A DNA stretch of 32,070 nt from Synechococcaceae cyanobacterium SM2_3_1 (GTDB taxonomy: Bacteria > Cyanobacteriota > Cyanobacteriia > Thermostichales > Thermostichaceae). The stretch covers positions 1 to 32,070 of the forward strand of contig JAAUUJ010000031.1 in assembly GCA_012030715.1 (NCBI GenBank), read 5' to 3'. Below, piece by piece: positions 29,033-32,070 of this stretch (the first letter of the stretch is position 1; each line of letters starts with the position of its first letter). Position numbers and translations under genes: made by a program. The notes below the pieces were generated by a model, which saw only the letters and a program-made list of their open reading frames with translations, was not told the DNA's origin and made no database searches.

Positions 29033-29233
29033 ATGAGTGACCCGATCCCACGACCGTCTTTGGAGCAGTACCTGCTGGACACGGGTATTGTTGATAAATC
29101 CGAGCTCAACCTGGCTAAAAAATTGCAGGAGCGCCAGCGAGGTCCCCTGGTGATGATCCTCCTGGAGCTTAGCTTTATTGACCTGGATCAGCTGAGTGGC
29201 CTGTTGAACCTGTACGGTGTCCATTGGACCTAG
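29033..29233 (+). CDS. DUF2949-family small protein
   Basis: 66 residues. The pattern LEQYLLDTGIVDKSELNLAK, then RQRGPLVMILLELSFIDLDQL and SGLLNLYG, fits DUF2949, a small helical cyanobacterial family of unknown function whose members end with a short 'LxxLxx(L/I)xD/NW' helix. A strong AAGGAG (29021-29026) lies six bases before the ATG at 29033, which decides this start over an in-frame ATG at 28952. The stop overlaps or nearly touches the mazG start, so the two genes are likely co-translated. Confidence 0.75.
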   Translation: MSDPIPRPSLEQYLLDTGIVDKSELNLAKKLQERQRGPLVMILLELSFIDLDQLSGLLNLYGVHWT

Positions 29234-29238
29234 ATCCC

Positions 29239-30342
29239 ATGCTCCATGTCCTGGATGCCCAGACTCTGGATACTGTGCTCCCTCAACTGGCAAAGCCGGG
29301 AGGGATGGTCCCAGCCTGCTTAATTAAGGGGTGGGATCTGCTCCAGATTGCCGACCGTCAACAATACAAAGATCTACTTCTCTCCTACTGGCAATCCACG
29401 CAAATCATTGCGCTTTTGTCTCAGGATCTGAAGATTATCTCGCCCTCAATGCTGTTGGGAGATCTGGATCCACAAGCTTCGGTGAACGTTTCGCACCTCT
29501 ACCTGCCAGCAACTTCTCTGTCCCATCTGCAGAGGTTGGTGGCCATTGTGGCCCAGCTTCGTTCTCCTCAGGGTTGTCCCTGGGATCAGGCTCAGACCCC
29601 TCTGTCGCTAACCTCCTACATTCTGGAAGAAGCCTATGAAACCGTAACAGCCATCCGCCAGGGCCATGTCGAAGCAATCGCGGAGGAACTGGGGGATCTC
29701 CTCCTACAGGTGGTGCTGCAATCACAGATTTTTAGTGAGAGTCAAACGTTTGACCTAGAACAGGTGGCAGCAGGGATTGCCGATAAACTGATCCGCCGTC
29801 ATCCCCATGTGTTTGCCGCTGATGGAGAAGCCTCTCCCGATGTTGAAGAGGTCCACCGCAACTGGGAACAGATCAAGCAAAGTGAGCAGCCCCAGCAAAC
29901 GCTGGCAGAAAAGCTGTGGCACGATTCCCAGACTTTACCTCCCCTGATGGCAGCTCTGAAAATCTCCAATCGCGTGGTGCGGGCTGGCTTTGAATGGCCA
30001 AATGCCGCCAGTCTCTGGGCCAAGGTGGCGGAGGAAGAAGCGGAGCTGCAGGAGGTCCTGGATCGCCCGCTGCCAGAAGCTGAAAACCAGCGGGAGTTCC
30101 TGCGCCAGCAACAGGCAGGAGAACTGGGGGATCTGATCTTTACCCTGGTCAATCTGGGCCGCTGGTATGGTCTGGATGCCAGTGCCGCCCTGCAGCAGAC
30201 GAATGAAAAATTTGCCCGCCGTTTTCAGATGATGGCAACCCTGCTGGCCCAGTCATCTCCGTCTCCTGATCGCACCCTGACCGACTGCACCCTGACGGAG
30301 CTGGAAGCCCTCTGGCAACAGACAAAACAGCAGCATCCTTAG
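29239..30342 (+). CDS. mazG: MazG nucleoside triphosphate pyrophosphohydrolase
   Basis: 367 residues. It hydrolyses (d)NTPs to monophosphates, cleaning damaged nucleotides or lowering stress alarmones. Two MazG units are seen. The first (about 100-200) has LRSPQGCPWDQAQTPLSL, EEAYETVTAI (the EExxE metal motif) and EELGDLLLQVVLQSQI. The second (about 225-330) has ALKISNRVVRAGFEW, EEEAELQEV and GELGDLIFTLVNLGRWYGL. The N-terminal 95 residues (LIKGWDLLQIADRQQY, then a QIIALLS... stretch) look like the worn end of a tetrapyrrole-methylase-type domain found fused to some MazG proteins; this is a guess from position. I chose the ATG at 29239; a TTG at 29224 would overlap the previous stop. Confidence 0.9.
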   Translation: MLHVLDAQTLDTVLPQLAKPGGMVPACLIKGWDLLQIADRQQYKDLLLSYWQSTQIIALLSQDLKIISPSMLLGDLDPQASVNVSHLYLPATSLSHLQRLVAIVAQLRSPQGCPWDQAQTPLSLTSYILEEAYETVTAIRQGHVEAIAEELGDLLLQVVLQSQIFSESQTFDLEQVAAGIADKLIRRHPHVFAADGEASPDVEEVHRNWEQIKQSEQPQQTLAEKLWHDSQTLPPLMAALKISNRVVRAGFEWPNAASLWAKVAEEEAELQEVLDRPLPEAENQREFLRQQQAGELGDLIFTLVNLGRWYGLDASAALQQTNEKFARRFQMMATLLAQSSPSPDRTLTDCTLTELEALWQQTKQQHP

Positions 30343-30409
30343 TCCTATTCTGCAGTTCAGATCGCCCCTGCTCATGCGAAGCTGGGAGGAAGTCACGGAG
30401 GATGGGCCC

Positions 30410-30734
30410 ATGCTACTGGCCACAACGGATGTTCTACAGGGGCAGGAGATCAGGGATTATCTAGGGATTGTGACGGCGGAGGTGGTGTTCGGCAGCAATG
30501 CCTTCCGCGACTTTTTTTGCTGGCATCCGCGATTTTATTGGGGGCCGGACCAAAGCCTACGAAGAGGTGTTTGAAAAGGCTCAGAAAGAAGCCCTGCAGG
30601 AGCTGGAGGCTCGTGGTCGGCGCCTGGGAGCTGATGCAGTCATCGGCATTGCGATCAGCACCGACACCATCAACATTGATACCGAAGGCGTCCTGATCCT
30701 GGTGACAGCCCGCGGCACTGCTGTCAAGCTTTAA
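30410..30734 (+). CDS. YbjQ/UPF0145 (DUF74) protein (frameshifted)
   Basis: The family reads LLATTDVLQGQEIRDYLGIV, then TAEVVFGSNAFRDFFAGIRD, FIGGRTKAYEEVFEKAQKEA and ADAVIGIAISTDTINIDTEG. The frame breaks in the T-run at 30512-30518: seven T's send the first frame into an unrelated tail ending at 30574, while six would join the halves as RDFFAGIRD and give 107 residues, the typical length. GGAGG at 30397-30401 is eight bases before the ATG at 30410, so I prefer it to the in-frame ATG at 30374. Function is unknown; the fold forms pentamers in solved members, as I recall. The gene follows mazG by 67 bp. Confidence 0.85.
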
Positions 30735-30815
30735 TCCTGCTACCGATAGGCATAGCGTGCGGCCTGATCAATTCGCATGATGATCCCTCCCTGATAGGGT
30801 TTTCCATGAGCCTGA

Positions 30816-31118
30816 TGCAAAGTAGCAAACTTAGACCTTGATACCATCCCCGTCTACGGTGAAAAACCCGAGGGTTGGAAGGCTTCGGGTAGGCGCATCC
30901 GACGCGGAACCTATCGCTCTGCTACTGGCGTTGAGGTTAACGCCGATTGCAACGGGACATGGAATATCGGTCGCAAAGCAAAAGTAACTGGGATGCAATC
31001 CACCCCAGCAAGAGGCGTTTTGACTTCGCCTAAGCGTCTGAGGATTTGGGATCTTCCTGGTGCGTCGATCCTAACCCAGAAGTGCTGTAATCCCTCCGGG
31101 GAATCCCCGTCGCTTTAG
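30816..31118 (+). pseudogene. C-terminal remnant of IS200/IS605-type TnpB
   Basis: 100 codons without a start, preceded in frame by a TGA (30813-30815). The translation contains CKVANLDLDTIPVYGEKPEG, then SGRRIRRGTYRSATGVEVNA and NADCNGTWNIGRKA, the conserved tail of TnpB/OrfB proteins (the RRxRRGLYR...NADxNGxxNILRK string with its catalytic Asp). It continues TPARGVLTSPKRLRIWDLPG to the stop at 31116-31118. TnpB is an RNA-guided nuclease and ancestor of Cas12. Everything upstream, including the RuvC I/II motifs and any TnpA, is absent, so this is a dead scar. The substitutions from the usual AAN and ILRK forms to TWN and IGRK suggest age. Confidence 0.8.
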
Positions 31119-31135
31119 CGCGGCGAGTAGTCAAG
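31091..31135 (+). mobile_element. Right-end hairpin of IS605-like element (omegaRNA 3' region)
   Basis: The end of the TnpB frame merges into an imperfect hairpin: GAATCCCCGTCGC, loop TTTA, then GCGCGGCGAG, followed by TAGTCAAG. This arrangement of a foldback ending in (G)TCAA just after the tnpB stop is the usual right end of cyanobacterial IS200/IS605 elements and also the scaffold of the associated guide RNA. One position in the 3' arm (C where G would pair) is mismatched. The boundary at about 31135 is estimated; the left end is not found. Confidence 0.55.
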
Positions 31136-31149
31136 TGTCCTTTGCTTCC

Positions 31150-31544
31150 TTAATGCGGCCACTGCCAGGCAGCCACGGTCAGACAGAGCCAGCCGATCAG
31201 GAGAGCGGTCCCGCCAATCGGGGTGATGACTCCCAGAAGGCGCGTGCCTGTAAGGGCAAGACTGTAGAGGCTCCCAGAGAAGAGCAGGATCCCTCCTAGA
31301 AAGGCAAACCCTGCTGCCACCAGGGGGGCTGAGGTCGATAGCGCTGGGATAGACGGACTTGGGTGAGCAACACTCCCACCAGGATCAGAGCCAGGGCGTG
31401 CAGTAGCTGATAGCGGGAGGCCAGCTCCCAGAGATCCTGGGCGCGTTCGTCCAGCATCGGTTTCAGGGCATGGGCCGCAAAAGCCCCCAGGGCTACCGCC
31501 AGACCGGCAGTGACGGCTCCCAGGATCAAAAAAAGTCGAGCCAT
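31150..31544 (-). CDS. DUF423 membrane protein (frameshifted)
   Basis: Small four-helix membrane protein. The first part reads [20 protein letters not shown], then [20 protein letters not shown] and [19 protein letters not shown], exactly the DUF423/YgdD pattern. At the G-run 31323-31328 (C-run on the coding strand) the frame slips. One more base would give [20 protein letters not shown] and a tail [20 protein letters not shown] ending at 31150, for a protein of 131 residues. Uncorrected, it stops early at 31296-31298. Function is unknown. It is the last of the homopolymer-associated breaks in the window. The stop lies about 15 bp from the TnpB scar. Confidence 0.85.
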
Positions 31545-31597
31545 TCACCCTCCGTCTCACTCATGGCCAGGATCGGTGGTTCCAGGATAGCGCGGCT

Positions 31598-32070
31598 TCA
31601 GGGTAAACCTGGGGGCAGGGGTTCCCCGCAGAGATCATGGATTTCACTAATCCGCTCAAACAGCCAGGGATAGTCCTGCCGATACTTGGGAAGGCGAGCC
31701 AGAGGGCTGAGGAGAGCCGCAGCCGTGAGATCAGCAATGGAGAATTGGTTGCCCACCAGAAAGGGAGCGGCTAACCAGCGGGGCTGCAGCACCTGCAAAG
31801 CCGTGTACAGGCGTCCGGCAGCCAGCTCTATCGAGGCCGGATGAATACCATACTGCCAGCGCACCGTCTGGATCACCAGTTGACTGGGCCAGGAGGAATC
31901 CAGTTCTCGCCCAGGGCCACTGCGGTAGTCATAGTAGACAAAGCGCGTGGCGGTGCCGATGCTTTCGTCCAGCCAATCCTCCATCATCCAGGCCTCCCGC
32001 TCCTGATCCGGCGACAGATCCGTGAGGGACGGCTCCGGCTGTAGATGGTCCAGGTACTTCAGGATCTGGG
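31598..32070 (-). CDS. Glutathione S-transferase family protein, C-terminal part (cut by window edge)
   Basis: The frame is open to the right edge and enters with ILKYLDHLQPEPSLTDLSPD, then REAWMMEDWLDESIGTATRF, so the ATG at 31987 is internal and the true start lies outside the window. About 157 residues are visible, comprising the helical C-terminal GST domain: LQPRWLAAPFLVGNQFSIAD followed by LTAAALLSPLARLP, with the conserved N-capping box and Asp of the GST fold (FSIADLTAA). The glutathione-binding thioredoxin-like domain would be encoded off the edge. The substrate cannot be told from this half. Confidence 0.85.
   Translation of the reverse strand, partial: QILKYLDHLQPEPSLTDLSPDQEREAWMMEDWLDESIGTATRFVYYDYRSGPGRELDSSWPSQLVIQTVRWQYGIHPASIELAAGRLYTALQVLQPRWLAAPFLVGNQFSIADLTAAALLSPLARLPKYRQDYPWLFERISEIHDLCGEPLPPGLP

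Larger units (their letters stand above)
30735..31149. other. 415-bp region without an intact gene; IS remnant
   Basis: Between the YbjQ-family and DUF423 genes. The first 80 bases hold nothing I recognise. From about 30816 it carries the tail of a TnpB gene and the right end of an IS200/IS605-type element, described in the next two entries. No tRNA or intact reading frame is visible. Confidence 0.6.

Noticed and set aside
31296-31544. Short complete membrane protein of 82 residues
   Set aside because: The DUF423 family needs two more helices, which are present in the next frame down to 31150.

Overview
The window is a gene-dense stretch of a free-living cyanobacterial chromosome. The evidence is the set of lineage-marker proteins: PipX (NtcA/PII partner), SipA (NblS partner), a Ycf51-family protein, a DUF2949 protein, a fused PyrF-PyrE enzyme, a tandem-domain 6-carboxytetrahydropterin synthase-like protein, and a glycosyltransferase resembling the cyanobacterial tetrahydrobiopterin glucosyltransferase. 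Base composition is mildly GC-rich. The DNA is strikingly rich in GATC and GGATCC, while the classical HIP1 octamer GCGATCGC was seen only twice. A filamentous or unicellular non-marine lineage fits better than a marine picocyanobacterium, but I cannot name the species.

Layout, left to right. 1-4.8 kb: an edge-cut K+ channel/TrkA-N gene, divergent from an 840-residue membrane protease of the CPBP (CAAX/Abi) family, which converges on a TPR-2OG-Fe(II) oxygenase fusion. 4.8-5.55 kb: a non-coding or doubtful AT-richer stretch with an inverted repeat. 5.5-8 kb: pyrFE, a TM2 protein and a helix-hairpin-helix protein. 8-11 kb (minus strand): uvrB, a DUF442-type phosphatase-like protein and a small conserved-looking protein. 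11.1-12.6 kb: a MocR-type regulator, with a symmetric array of repeats in the divergent intergenic region. 12.6-14.4 kb (minus): a Uma2 nuclease-fold protein and a UPF0718 permease. 14.4-19.6 kb (plus): ycf51, a PcrA/UvrD helicase, a glycosyltransferase and a PRC-barrel protein with an acidic tail. 19.7-22.9 kb: small proteins, trpG coupled to a metallo-beta-lactamase-fold protein that lacks the usual metal motif, then a ParDE-like toxin-antitoxin pair. 23-25.4 kb (minus): a tandem PTPS/QueD-like gene, nurA and a decayed PIN-domain toxin. 25.5-28.4 kb (plus): pipX, a second CPBP protease and ilvD, converging on sipA. 29-32 kb: a DUF2949 gene, mazG, a YbjQ-family gene, the tail of an IS200/IS605-type TnpB element, DUF423 and an edge-cut glutathione S-transferase.

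The most pervasive feature is a series of single-base frameshifts: K+ channel, pyrFE, pcrA, nurA, ilvD, the YbjQ-family gene, DUF423, and two in the PIN remnant. In each, the other reading frame continues the protein family exactly. Most sit in mononucleotide runs, and several genes are normally essential or highly conserved. I read most of them as sequencing or assembly indels and give merged coordinates.

Most of the window is housekeeping: pyrimidine, tryptophan and branched-chain amino-acid synthesis, DNA repair, nucleotide sanitation, and nitrogen/light-stress regulators. The accessory or unusual parts are the MocR operator-like array, the TnpB scar, the TA/PIN remnants and the degenerate MBL protein. 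No complete, clearly new multi-gene system is visible.
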